Source: Candidatus Bipolaricaulota bacterium
Lineage (GTDB): Bacteria; Bipolaricaulota; Bipolaricaulia; UBA7950; UBA9294
Direction of reading: 5' to 3'
Assembly: GCA_026390345.1 (NCBI GenBank)
Contig: JAPLGD010000063.1
Span: forward strand, 1 to 58,469
DNA: 58,469 nucleotides
Under the pieces are notes generated by a model. The model saw nothing but the letters and a program-made list of their open reading frames with translations, did no database searches and was not told where the DNA came from. This document shows positions 37,426-50,500 of the stretch, one piece after another. Position 1 is the first letter of the stretch; each line of letters opens with the position of its first letter. The position numbers and the translations under genes are program-made.

Positions 37426-38589
37426 ATGTCGAATCCTACGGTCTCGGTAGCACGGTCCGTCAGCGAACGCGCCAGTGACCTCGTCGCCTTCGAGGCGACT
37501 GAGACGATCCAGGCAGGCCCGATCGAAACGACCGCCCGCATCCGGTTCCGGAAGCCGGACCACGTCGTCGTCGAGTACTCGGCCTACAAGAACCCCATTG
37601 CGGAGGCCGACGAGCTGCTCGGCGGAGACATCGAGTTCGCCTCCGACGATCTCCTAGCCATGACGCTCACCTACGACGGCGCTCACACATGGCACTCGAG
37701 CGCACGTTCCGGCTTTCCGTTGAAGAGAATCGGGCGCACGCTGTACGAGCCCTTGCCGGGGTACGACGCCCTCGCCGAGCTCGGCTTTCTCGCCGACCTC
37801 ACGCACGATTTCCTGATCCGGGACGAAGGGTCCACGAACGAGCTTGGACGTCCCGCTTTGGCGCTCGGACTCAAGCCCAAGCGGGCAAGGGAGAGCCTCC
37901 TCCTCAAGTCGGTGTCGTACCCCTTCGAGCGTGCGATCCTCGACGTGGATGCCGAGTCTCTGTTCCCGGTTCGCATCCGCTTTCGGCCGCCCGCTCGATC
38001 CACGCTCGCCTCGATCCTCGAACCCGGCGCGTGGGTCACCATCCGCTATACGAACCCCCGCCTCGGGGAACCGGGCGCCGACGCCTTCGCGCTCGCGACG
38101 CCGGGCGATGCCCGTCTGCTCGAGGAAGCCTTCGTTCGGACGGCGGACTTGCCGAACCTCCTCCCCATTCCCCTTCGGCTCGACGCACTGACCGCCGCCG
38201 GGTTCGAGATTCTCGAACCGTGCTCAGCGGCCGTCGATCGATCGCACGAGCGCGGCTACGCGGCGGTCGGGCTCGGGCGGCGCAGCACCGAGGAAGCGCC
38301 GGACGGTGCGTTCCTCACTCTACGCGTTGGCAACTACCTGTCGCGTCACATGGCTCGCCGTCGGGCACTCATCTCGGAACGGGGGGAGGAGCTGTCGCTT
38401 GGCGAACGCAACGCCCGCTTCCTCGACCGCCGCGTCCTGTTCGAGAAGGACGGTGCACCGCCGTCGTCGCTGGCCTTCTTGCTCGAGGTTTCGTGGGAGC
38501 AGGACGGCGTCTTCGCGATCCTCACCGGCGACGGGCTTTCGGGACCTGAGCTGATCGAGCTGGCTTCTCGGCTCGCCGCTCCCCGCTAG
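37426..38589 (+). CDS. LolA/RseB-fold-like protein of unknown function
   Basis: ARSVSERASDLVAFEATETIQAGPIETTARIRFRKPDHVVVEYSAYKNP resembles LolA/MucB-type beta domains; no clear signal peptide. Confidence 0.65.
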   Translation: MSNPTVSVARSVSERASDLVAFEATETIQAGPIETTARIRFRKPDHVVVEYSAYKNPIAEADELLGGDIEFASDDLLAMTLTYDGAHTWHSSARSGFPLKRIGRTLYEPLPGYDALAELGFLADLTHDFLIRDEGSTNELGRPALALGLKPKRARESLLLKSVSYPFERAILDVDAESLFPVRIRFRPPARSTLASILEPGAWVTIRYTNPRLGEPGADAFALATPGDARLLEEAFVRTADLPNLLPIPLRLDALTAAGFEILEPCSAAVDRSHERGYAAVGLGRRSTEEAPDGAFLTLRVGNYLSRHMARRRALISERGEELSLGERNARFLDRRVLFEKDGAPPSSLAFLLEVSWEQDGVFAILTGDGLSGPELIELASRLAAPR

Positions 38590-39275
38590 CCCGCGCCAAC
38601 CTCATCGCGGGCCACCCTGCCTCGCAGGCTGATGGCCATCCGCTCGATGTCGTCCATCAGTCGCGCGATCCGCTTCGCTTGCCGGTCCGAGGTCGCCGCC
38701 AAGTCCTGCTGGTTGCAGAGGAGCGTGACGCACAGCGAGACCAGCTCCGCACCCGCGACATCCTCCTGGGCAATCGGGCGAGTATCGGGGTATGTACAGA
38801 CGAGCGCGCCGATCCGCTCCGCACCCACCCGAAGCGGGACGGAAACCGCGCTCGCAAGCACCCTGGGGTCGCGGGCCGCGCGGACTCTTCCCTCCGACTG
38901 AAGGGCGAAGACCGGGGCATCCGCAAGCGCGAACGCCCACTCACACCGGCCCTCCGAGAGGAGGCGCTCAAGCTCCACACCCTCCCACGAGCCGAAGACG
39001 CCGAGCGGACGTCCAGCATCGATGAGCGGGTCCCAACGAACGACGGCGGTGCCGGCGCTGCCGAGGAGCAAGGCAATCCGCCGACAGAGAGTGTCCCATC
39101 CTTCGACTTCGTGAACCGCCCCGGCGAACGCGCGGATCTGCTCCACCGATCCCGTCCACGTCCCCGCTGCAGCCGGCAACTCGCCGCGGCCCAACCCAGG
39201 GCTACGCGCCCTGGCTGGGGCCAGCCGTGCGAGGAGCCGCGTCCAAGGGCGCTCTTTCCGTTTCATCCTCCGCAC
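38586..39275 (-). CDS. GAF-like domain protein
   Basis: VLASAVSVPLRVGAERIGALVCTYPDTRPIAQEDVAGAELVSLCVTLLCNQQDL. Confidence 0.7.
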   Translation of the reverse strand: MRRMKRKERPWTRLLARLAPARARSPGLGRGELPAAAGTWTGSVEQIRAFAGAVHEVEGWDTLCRRIALLLGSAGTAVVRWDPLIDAGRPLGVFGSWEGVELERLLSEGRCEWAFALADAPVFALQSEGRVRAARDPRVLASAVSVPLRVGAERIGALVCTYPDTRPIAQEDVAGAELVSLCVTLLCNQQDLAATSDRQAKRIARLMDDIERMAISLRGRVARDEVGAG

Positions 39276-39334
39276 AGACTCCCTCAGCCGGCACCGTCAG
39301 GTGACTGCGTAATCATGGATTCATCGGAGTATAA

Positions 39335-42507
<3,173 letters not shown>

Positions 42508-42518
<11 letters not shown>

Positions 42519-43404
42519 GCAGGCCTTTGTACATCTCGAGCGCCCGTTCTCCCCAGCGCTCGCTGACCCGGTTCATCCCTTCCTGAACCAGCTGTCTCGC
42601 CCGCTCGCGGCTCACTTTCATGATCCGTCCAACGTCGGCGAAGTTGTACGGGCACCCGTCCTCGATGCCGTAGTGGAGGCGAATCGCAAAGGCCTGCCGT
42701 GCCGGCAATCCGGCCAGCACTCCCTCGAGCTCGTCGCGGAACAGGAGCCGGAGGGCTTCTTGTTCGAGCGAGAGCCCGGTCTCGTCGGCGATGCGCTCCT
42801 CCAGCGGCTCTTCGCCGTCGCCCGAGGCAACGACCCGATCGAGGGAGACGATCTCGTTGACCTGCGCCTCGACCTGCCGCAGGCGGTCCACGGACATACC
42901 GAGCACCTCGTTGACCTCGGTCTCGTTGATCACATCCTGCTCCGCCATCGATCGGATCTGCGCCATCCGGCGGACCGCGCGGAATAGGTAGTCGGGGATC
43001 CGGATCATGCGTGTGTACCCGCCGATCGCGGCGAGCATCGCGCGGCGAATCCACCACGCGGCGTACGTGCTCAACCGATAGCCGCGCTCGGGATCGAACC
43101 GATCGACCGCCTCGATCAGACCGATGTTCCCCTCCTGGATGAGGTCGATGAGCGGCATCCCCGTTTCGGCGTACTCCTGGGCGATCTTCGCGACCAACCG
43201 CAGGTTGGAGACGATCAGCCGGTCCCGCGTACCGTCGACGCCCGCCGCCATGTCCCGCGCTACCTTCTGCTCCTCTTCGCGGGAAAGGACGGGGAACCGC
43301 GCGATGTCGCGGAAGTAGAGCGTCAGCACCGACGGGCCGGACGATTCCCGCTCCGCCCCAACCTCAAGGTCTTCCCGTTCTTCGGCCATACCCTTCTCCG
43401 GCAC
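42508..43404 (-). CDS. Sigma-70 family RNA polymerase sigma factor (group 1/2-like)
   Basis: LRLVAKIAQEYAETGMPLIDLIQEGNIGLIEAVDRFDPERGYRLSTYAAWWIRRAM; region 4 HTH. Confidence 0.95.
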
Positions 43405-43405
43405 T

Positions 43406-44692
43406 CTACGCCACGCCGGCGTCTTCGTCCATGGAAGCGTCCTCCCCGTCAGGGAATTCGCTCGATGTAATGCGCATTACGTCCAGCTCGGCCACGACCG
43501 CCGAAACCCCCAGAACTTCTGCCAAGCTCGGGTGAGTCCGCCCCTCGTCTCCCGAGACAAGCTCTTTCACGTAGAGGCCGCCGTCGGTCAAGAGCTCGAT
43601 CTCCGCCTCACTCGGTCCCGTCACGTGACCGCGAATCTCGTGCAGCCGACGCTCGCGAACGAGGTCGGCGCGCCGGTGCGCCACGCGCCGAGGCGTGCGC
43701 TGCTTGATATTCCCAACGAGACTCTCGAGCGCCCGCTCAAGCACGGACTCCTCGATCGGCCCACCAAACGCCACGCGGGCGACGTAGCGCTTCGTGGCGC
43801 GCGTCTCCTTCACCTGCGCCACGGCCTCCCGGTTCGTCCAACGAAGCTCTGAGATCTCCACACGTCCAGCCGCCTCACGAGCGAGGACGCCTCCGATCGC
43901 GCCCAGCTCGAGCGATCGGACTTGCGGGGCCACGATCTCCAATACAAACGGACGTCCGGTCCCGAGCATCCGCGCGTCGATGTCTTCCCGCCCCGCCCCG
44001 TGCAGGTGGGCACCCTTCGCCCGCGCCGCCTCCACGAACGGGCGAGCCACGATCTCCTCCACCGACTCCGCATACTGCTTGCCCGTCCCTCCGCAACCTT
44101 CGCACCCGCGGCCGCCGCAGCGGCGGCACGGCCAGTGCGTCTGCGGGATTCCGCGGACGAGCTTCCGGTATCGGCCGTAGAGGAAGAGCGAAGCGACCCT
44201 CAGCGCCACCGTTCGCCTTCCGAGGTCGACCGTGAACACGACGTGAGGGTCGCGGAAGTCGACCGTCCCGCGGCCCACGAGCGCCTCGAACGCCTTCCCG
44301 ACGGAGCGGTTGAACGCGTGCTTCAGCGGCTCCGCGGCACCCGTTGGAAACCGTTCCTGGAAGTACGCCTCAACCTCAATCAACCTCGGCGTCGGCCGCA
44401 TGCCGAACAGGTAGGTGTCGAACTCAGTCTCCGGCACGCGTTCGGCCGCGCGCCTCGCCCATTCGCCGACCTCGTCGAACAGGCCGCCGCACACCCAGCA
44501 CGCGCCACGATCGGCATCGTCTCCCGTCGGAGCAAGAAGCGACCGCAGGGCTCGTCCTCGATCCGCGTTCGACAACCCCCGGCCGAGTTGGCCGAAGGCC
44601 CCGCCTAGGCATGCGTCGCAGATCGGGCCGGTGGCAACGATCTCCCGAGCCAAGGGGAGCACGCTCTGCGCGTCGAAACGCTCGTCGGTCAT
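43406..44692 (-). CDS. pus10: tRNA pseudouridine synthase Pus10
   Basis: CDACLGG...CWVCGG zinc motif, FNRSVGKAFEALVG, GAGREDIDARMLGTGRPFVLEI, KQRTPRRVAHRRADLVRERRLHEI. ATG overlaps the lhr stop. Confidence 0.93.
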   Translation of the reverse strand: MTDERFDAQSVLPLAREIVATGPICDACLGGAFGQLGRGLSNADRGRALRSLLAPTGDDADRGACWVCGGLFDEVGEWARRAAERVPETEFDTYLFGMRPTPRLIEVEAYFQERFPTGAAEPLKHAFNRSVGKAFEALVGRGTVDFRDPHVVFTVDLGRRTVALRVASLFLYGRYRKLVRGIPQTHWPCRRCGGRGCEGCGGTGKQYAESVEEIVARPFVEAARAKGAHLHGAGREDIDARMLGTGRPFVLEIVAPQVRSLELGAIGGVLAREAAGRVEISELRWTNREAVAQVKETRATKRYVARVAFGGPIEESVLERALESLVGNIKQRTPRRVAHRRADLVRERRLHEIRGHVTGPSEAEIELLTDGGLYVKELVSGDEGRTHPSLAEVLGVSAVVAELDVMRITSSEFPDGEDASMDEDAGVA

Positions 44693-47600
44693 CGGCCCAT
44701 CCCGAAGTCGCGGTAGAGGATCATGGCCTGATCTTCGCGAATGAACCCGACAGACGCCAGATCCTCGACCGCGGGAGTGTCGCCCACAGGCACCCCGTCC
44801 CACGTTTCGGCGCGGACCGCCGCGCGCTGCCCCGCGTGACGTACGAGGCGAGCGAGCAGGGAGAAGGCCGATCTCCGCTCCGCGGTATCGAGATCGGCGA
44901 GAGGCACCAGGCGCGCGCCGTGCGCCTCGACCGCCAGGATCGGTACGCCTGCCCGGAAGACGAGGTAGTTTCCGGGGAGCCGCCGCACGACGTAGCGCTC
45001 TCCGCTCGGGCGAACGACCGGAAACGCCTCTCCGCACAGGTTGGCCGGGTCGCACGTTCCCAACAGGACGGGACCATCCTCGCCGTGTTCCCCCACCAGC
45101 TCCGCGCCCCCGCCCGGCGCGGTGAACTGCGGTCCCGAGAGACCTGATACGAAGACGCCGCGGTCCACTTCGCCCCGCCATTCCATCCGGGACAAGAGTC
45201 CGTAGGCCTCGCTCCACCGCACACCGACGGGGTCCCGCTCGAGAGTCTCGCGGCACAGAACACGCGTCCGGGAGAGAACGAGCCGCAGCAGCCGGACAAC
45301 ATCCTCCTCGCTGCGCTCCACGGGGTCTGCTACAACCGACCACCGCCCCGCCACGGCAGGGTGTCCCGCCGCACGAGCCGACGCCGTCAGGGGTTTCGGA
45401 CGAAGGCGAACCGCCGCAACGAGCGAATCGTTCGTGACGCGGCCAAGCCACGTCAGCTCCCACAGCGCCTCGTCGACCTTCCACGACGCCTCTCCGAGCG
45501 ACGCCGCGATCGTCGTGAGAAACGACGCCCCCTGCGTCCGCAGGATACCGAGGACGCGGCTGGCAAGATCGGACGGCGCTCTGGACATCGGGGCGGGCAG
45601 CAGGACCCCCGCCGCCTCCAGTCCGGAGAACGCGACGCTCCGACTCCCGCCGGCTCGAACCCCACGCCACACGATTCCGCCGGACCGCACGAGGGCCTCG
45701 AGGTCACTCACGCGGAAGCCGGTTACGCGCGCACGCAGAACCTCGTGCCAGAGCGGCATCGGAAGCACCCAACCGGCGAGCTGGTCAAGGACCTCCCGCA
45801 GCCCTTCCGCGCCCGCCGTCGGCGCCGTGACGTGCTGCCGTCGCAGCACGGCGGAAGACAGCCGATCGGGAGAGACGGGGGCAGGCCCCCTCCGTCGCGC
45901 CGCGAGCGTCAACCGCCGCATCCCGAGAAGGACGTCGCGGTCGACGAACGCCCCCGACCGCCCCGGAAGGTCGGCCGTCACGATGCGCCCCGACGCGAGC
46001 GCCGAAGCAAGGGCCGAGGCCGCGGCCTCCTCCGCACCCGGGAAGCGCGCGAGCACCTCGTCCCTCGTTCGGCCGGCGTGCCCTTCGAGGTACCGCACCA
46101 CCAGGCTTCGGACTCCCTCTGACTCGCTCCCCTCGTACAGGGACGCGTCTTCCGCGGACACGAGGAGGTCTCCGCCGAGACCCGGGACGGCGGCAATGCG
46201 CCCGCTCTCCCGGAGCATTGGCACCGCAGCCGCTGCGCCGGACTCGCACCGCTCGATCAACTCCGGCTCCGTCAGGCCACCGAGCCTGCGGAGAAGCTCG
46301 ACCGCCTCGGCGCCGTCCCTCGCCCGGTGGAACGGCGACAGCCCCTGCAAGCGCTCCTCCATCGTCTGCGCCGCCTCTGCGCTCACGAGCGGAGCGCCCG
46401 CCGGCGCGGCGGCAAGCAGCTCTGTGACCGCGTCGCGCTCGACGGTCTCGACCGCTCGGCTCGCCGACCTGCGCGCGGGTTCGTCGGCCTCGTAGAGGTA
46501 CTTGCCGACGAAATCGAACACCAGGGACGCCGCGAACGGCGTCGGAGCGCGCCCGCGGCGCACCGCGAAGTCGGCCTCGCCCGAGCGAACGCGCTCGAGG
46601 AATCGCTCGAGCGCCTCGATCGGAAGGTCGTCCTCGACGATCTCCCGGTGGGTCTCCGCCACGAGCGGGAAGCGGGGGTGCTGGCTTGCGTACTCGAGCA
46701 GGTCGTGGGACCGCAGCCGCTGAAGCCAGAGGGGAATGCGCTTTCCCGGACGCGATCGCGGCAACAGGAGCGCACGCGCCGCGTTGCGTCGGAAGCGCAG
46801 AGCGAAGTATGGGGTGGTCTCCGTCTCCTCGACAATCGACCGATCCACGTCCACGTTCGCGAGGGATTGGAGCGCGTCGAGGATCGCCTCCACGCCAAGC
46901 GCGCCGGGGCGGACGAGGATGCCGGAGTTCGAGAAGACCGCCTCCGGCGGTTCGTCTCCCGCCGCGCGGATGGCCCTCCGAAGGACAAGCCACAAAGCGA
47001 GGTGGAAGCTCCGCCCAAACGGCGAAAGAACCGCGATCCTCGGATCTCCTACCTCGTTCCGAAACACATCGACGAGGACGGTCCGATCGCTCGGCAGCGG
47101 GCCTTCGGCAAGCTGGTCGCGCACGTAGCGACTCAGGTTCTCCGCCGCCGAGGCATCGAGGGCGCACTCGGCCATCAGCCAGCCGACAAGGTCCCTCGCG
47201 GCGTCGTGCGCTTCGCATTCCCGCGTGAAGCCGCCCAGCCGTTCCCCGAACTCGGCGTCATGCCCGAGCCCCTCGCCCTTCCAGAACGGCATCTGCGCCT
47301 CGGCCTCGTCCGACGGCCGGACGACGACCCGATCGTGTCGGATCTCAAGGATCCTCCAGCGCCCGGTCCCCAGCACGAGGGCGTCGCCGACCCGCCGCTC
47401 GAACACGAACTCCTCGTCGAGTTCGCCGAGGCGCGTTCCGTCCTCAAGAACCATCGGGTACTGCGCGGTGTCGGGAATCGTTCCCCCGGAGAGGATCGCT
47501 ACGTGCCGCGCACCGGGCAGAGCGCGAAGCGCGTTCGTCGCCCGTTCCCACGATACGCGGGCGCGGAGTCCGGGGAAGAGTGGAGAACTGTACCGTCCGG

Positions 47601-48990
47601 AGACCATCTCCAGAACGCCCTCGTAGCTCTCCCGCGGCAGACCACAGAACGGCTCCGCGCGCCGCATCCGTGCGAACAGGGCGTCCGCATCCCAGTCGTC
47701 CATGGCGACCATCGCGACGACCTGCTGAGCGAGAACGTCGAGCGGGTTCCGCGGGATCGTAGCTTCCGACACCTCGCCGCGGCGCATCGATCGCGCCATG
47801 GCGGCCATCCTCCACAAGTCCTCGCGCGTCTTCGGCAGCATTCGGCCTACGCTCGTCTCGCGGTACACGTGACCCGCTCGCCCGACCCGCTGCAGAGCGC
47901 TCGCCACGGATGGCGGGGTCTCCACCTGGCAGACGAGATCGATCGCTCCCATGTCGATCCCGAGCTCGAGCGAACTCGTCGCAACGAGCGCCGGGAGGCG
48001 CCCCGCCTTCAGGTCATTCTCGATCTCCTGCCGATAGACCTTCGACACGCTGCCGTGGTGCGCGCGCACCGCGTCGTGGCCGATCCGTCGGTTCATCTCC
48101 GCGGCGATTCGCTCGACCGTGCGCCGGTTGTTGGCGAACACAAGGGTCGAGGAGTGCTCATCGACCCAGTCCACGAGGCGGTCGAAGATCGCCGGCCAGA
48201 TCGACGGTTGCTCTCCCTCTCCCGTCGGCAGCTGCGTCATGTCCGGAACGGGGGACACGACGGCAAGGTCAAGTTCCTTCCGCATCCCGGCATCCACGAC
48301 CGCCACAGGACGGGGCGCACCGCCCTCGTCGCGACCGCCAAGGAAGCGGGCGATTCGGTCGAGAGGCTTCTGTGTCGCCGAGAGTCCGATCCGCACCGGG
48401 GGTGTGGAGGCCAATGCCTCGACCCGCTCCAGAAGAAGCGCCAGGAAGCTGCCGCGCTTGCTCGTCGACACCGCGTGGATCTCGTCGACAATCACGTATC
48501 GCACCGTGCGCAGCATCTCCCTCGCCCGAACCGACGTGAGCAGGAGATGCAGAGACTCCGGCGTCGTGATCAGCACGTCCGGCGGCTTCCGGACCATCCG
48601 CTGCCGCTCCGCGGCCGGCGTGTCTCCGGTCCGCACGGCCACGTGGATGTCGCCCACATCGATGCCCATCTCCACCCCGCACTCGCGGATGCCGCGCAGC
48701 GGGGTGTCGAGGTTCCGTTCGATGTCCGCCGCGAGGGCACGAAGGGGCGAGACGTAGAGGGTGTGGACTCCCGAACGCCCTCCCGAGCGCCCCGCGCCTT
48801 CTGCAACGAGTTCGTTCAGCGCGTAGAGGAACGCGGCCAGCGTCTTCCCGGACCCGGTCGGCGCCAGGATCAGCGTGTGCTCGCCCTTGGCGATTCGCGG
48901 CCACCCCAGGCGTTGCGCGGGAGTGGGCTCCGCGAAGTTCTCGGCGAACCAGCGGGCGACAACAGGTTGAAACAGGGAAAGAGCATCCAT
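44689..48990 (-). CDS. lhr: Lhr-like large ATP-dependent helicase
   Basis: PTPAQRLGWPRIAKGEHTLILAPTGSGKTLAAFLYAL, YVIVDEIHAV, SSLELGIDMGAIDLV, QRVGRAGH; 1433 aa with long C-terminal region. Confidence 0.96.
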   Translation of the reverse strand: MDALSLFQPVVARWFAENFAEPTPAQRLGWPRIAKGEHTLILAPTGSGKTLAAFLYALNELVAEGAGRSGGRSGVHTLYVSPLRALAADIERNLDTPLRGIRECGVEMGIDVGDIHVAVRTGDTPAAERQRMVRKPPDVLITTPESLHLLLTSVRAREMLRTVRYVIVDEIHAVSTSKRGSFLALLLERVEALASTPPVRIGLSATQKPLDRIARFLGGRDEGGAPRPVAVVDAGMRKELDLAVVSPVPDMTQLPTGEGEQPSIWPAIFDRLVDWVDEHSSTLVFANNRRTVERIAAEMNRRIGHDAVRAHHGSVSKVYRQEIENDLKAGRLPALVATSSLELGIDMGAIDLVCQVETPPSVASALQRVGRAGHVYRETSVGRMLPKTREDLWRMAAMARSMRRGEVSEATIPRNPLDVLAQQVVAMVAMDDWDADALFARMRRAEPFCGLPRESYEGVLEMVSGRYSSPLFPGLRARVSWERATNALRALPGARHVAILSGGTIPDTAQYPMVLEDGTRLGELDEEFVFERRVGDALVLGTGRWRILEIRHDRVVVRPSDEAEAQMPFWKGEGLGHDAEFGERLGGFTRECEAHDAARDLVGWLMAECALDASAAENLSRYVRDQLAEGPLPSDRTVLVDVFRNEVGDPRIAVLSPFGRSFHLALWLVLRRAIRAAGDEPPEAVFSNSGILVRPGALGVEAILDALQSLANVDVDRSIVEETETTPYFALRFRRNAARALLLPRSRPGKRIPLWLQRLRSHDLLEYASQHPRFPLVAETHREIVEDDLPIEALERFLERVRSGEADFAVRRGRAPTPFAASLVFDFVGKYLYEADEPARRSASRAVETVERDAVTELLAAAPAGAPLVSAEAAQTMEERLQGLSPFHRARDGAEAVELLRRLGGLTEPELIERCESGAAAAVPMLRESGRIAAVPGLGGDLLVSAEDASLYEGSESEGVRSLVVRYLEGHAGRTRDEVLARFPGAEEAAASALASALASGRIVTADLPGRSGAFVDRDVLLGMRRLTLAARRRGPAPVSPDRLSSAVLRRQHVTAPTAGAEGLREVLDQLAGWVLPMPLWHEVLRARVTGFRVSDLEALVRSGGIVWRGVRAGGSRSVAFSGLEAAGVLLPAPMSRAPSDLASRVLGILRTQGASFLTTIAASLGEASWKVDEALWELTWLGRVTNDSLVAAVRLRPKPLTASARAAGHPAVAGRWSVVADPVERSEEDVVRLLRLVLSRTRVLCRETLERDPVGVRWSEAYGLLSRMEWRGEVDRGVFVSGLSGPQFTAPGGGAELVGEHGEDGPVLLGTCDPANLCGEAFPVVRPSGERYVVRRLPGNYLVFRAGVPILAVEAHGARLVPLADLDTAERRSAFSLLARLVRHAGQRAAVRAETWDGVPVGDTPAVEDLASVGFIREDQAMILYRDFGMGR

Positions 48991-49106
48991 GATCTCCTTC
49001 GATTCTGCCGAACTGGACGGCCACGTCAACTCCCCATTTTCGGGAAGCTGATGCAATGCCCTTGTTTTTTCCCTATGATGCGTTGTATAGTTGAGCAAGT
49101 ACCCGA

Positions 49107-49183
49107 AACGGCAAACCCGCCGAAAGACGGGGACGCAAAGCTACGGGCCTAACGGAGCAATCCCATGGCCGCCGAGCCGCCGA
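49107..49183 (+). ncRNA. c-di-GMP-I (GEMM) riboswitch
   Basis: ACGGCAAACCCGCCGAAAGACGGGGACGCAAAGCTACGGGCCTAACGGAGCAATCCCATGGCCGCCGAGCCGCCG: GGCAAACC, GAAA tetraloop, GGACGCAAAGC, GCCTAA and ATGGC-GCCG-GCCGCC blocks in order. Confidence 0.9.
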
Positions 49184-49197
49184 AGGAGCTGAGGTTC

Positions 49198-49299
49198 ATG
49201 GTTGGTTGTTTTGACCTAGATGGTCTTCGCGCATTCCTTCCTTCGAGCGCACAATGCGTTCTCTTCGGTTTGCGGGAACTGCCTTCGGCTGAAGCCTGA
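49198..49299 (+). CDS. Putative 33-aa peptide directly downstream of the GEMM riboswitch
   Basis: AAGGAG at 49183-49188, ATG 49198: MVGCFDLDGLRAFLPSSAQCVLFGLRELPSAEA*. Below the 60-aa track cutoff. Confidence 0.4.
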   Translation: MVGCFDLDGLRAFLPSSAQCVLFGLRELPSAEA

Positions 49300-49374
49300 A
49301 AGCTACGAGAGCTCGTGGGCCTTCTCCGGGAGGCTACACGAACGAGAGGGGCAGCACTAGCCTCCTTCCGCAGG

Positions 49375-49405
49375 CCGAGGCCGCGGCCGGACACCGCGGC
49401 CTCGG
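49375..49405. repeat. 12-bp perfect GC-rich inverted repeat
   Basis: CCGAGGCCGCGG-ccggaca-(near)-CCGCGGCCTCGG; no downstream T-tract. Confidence 0.7.
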
Positions 49406-49415
49406 ATCATTCTAG

Positions 49416-49540
49416 CGCCTCGTCCGAGCGGCCTCGGGCTATTCTTGCACCTCATTCGAGCGGCCTCGGATCATCGCGCCTCGTCCGAGCGGCCTCGGGC
49501 TATTCTCACACCTCGTCCGAGCGGCCTCCGGTCTTTCCTC
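49416..49540. repeat. Four degenerate tandem copies, ~31-bp period (gcgcctcgtccgagcggcctcgggctattct)
   Basis: Copies at ~49416, 49447, 49476 and 49508, each with the palindromic core CCGAGcggcCTCGG. Confidence 0.85.
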
Positions 49541-49636
49541 GAGTCCGCGTGAGGCGCCCCCCGTCTGTCCATGAGGGGCTCGGACAGCGAGAACGTTCGC
49601 CCGTCGTCGTGGCCTGCTGTAAGCTCTAGAGAACCC

Positions 49637-50500
49637 ATGACCCGTCTATCACGTCCTCATCTTGAGACGCTCGACGTCGACCAGTTCGGCGAACCCGGCA
49701 CCGGCGCTGCGTACCTCCTGCGCGGGGAGCGAACCGCCCTGGTCGACGCCGGAACCGCCCGCAATGCTCCTCGGCTCTCCGCCGCGCTTCACCGCACACG
49801 GCTCGACTGGATCCTCATCACCCACGCGCACCTCGATCACGCGGGAGGAGCCGGCATTCTGGCCGCCGATCACCCCGAGGCGACCGTCGTCGCCCATCCG
49901 CGCGCGCTCCCGCACTTGACGGACCCGACACGGCTCGAGGAGGGCGTGAGGGCGGCGAGCCCCGACCTCTCTCCTTTGTACGGAAGCCCAACGGCGATCC
50001 CCGAGGCCCGGCTGCGCGCTTGCGCGGACGGCGAGACGCTCGACCTGGGACGAGGTGTCGTGGTCGACGCGGTCTACTCCCCTGGACACGCCCCCCACCA
50101 CGTTTGCTGGTTCGAGCGCGGAGGACGAGTCCTGTTCGCAGGAGACGCCGTCGGACATCACAACGTTCCGGTCGATTTGCCGCTGACGGTCCCGCCCCGC
50201 TTTGACCTGGAGAAGGGCCTTGCCACGCTCGCGGTTCTACGAGCCCTCGAACCGCAGACGATCGCGTTCGCCCACTTCGGACTCGCCGACCGCGCCGCCG
50301 CCCGCCTCACTGAGTACGCGACCACCCTCGAGCGGTGGCTCGAGCGAGTCGCCACCCTGCGGTCCCGCATGACGAACCCCGAGGTCGTCGAGTGCATCCT
50401 CTCGGAGTCGCCGTACGGCGCGATGTCCTTCGTGAGCCGGCACGTCGCCCGCCTCTGCATCGCGGGAGCGCTTGCGTCGCTGCCGATCGAGGCCCCGTGA
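49637..50500 (+). CDS. MBL-fold metallo-hydrolase
   Basis: ITHAHLDHAGGAG (HxHxDH), SPGHAPHHVC, LFAGDAVGHH. Confidence 0.95.
   Translation: MTRLSRPHLETLDVDQFGEPGTGAAYLLRGERTALVDAGTARNAPRLSAALHRTRLDWILITHAHLDHAGGAGILAADHPEATVVAHPRALPHLTDPTRLEEGVRAASPDLSPLYGSPTAIPEARLRACADGETLDLGRGVVVDAVYSPGHAPHHVCWFERGGRVLFAGDAVGHHNVPVDLPLTVPPRFDLEKGLATLAVLRALEPQTIAFAHFGLADRAAARLTEYATTLERWLERVATLRSRMTNPEVVECILSESPYGAMSFVSRHVARLCIAGALASLPIEAP

Noticed and set aside
49416-49540. CRISPR array
   Set aside because: Period ~31 bp without unique spacers of separate length; repeats are contiguous and degenerate, and no cas genes are present.
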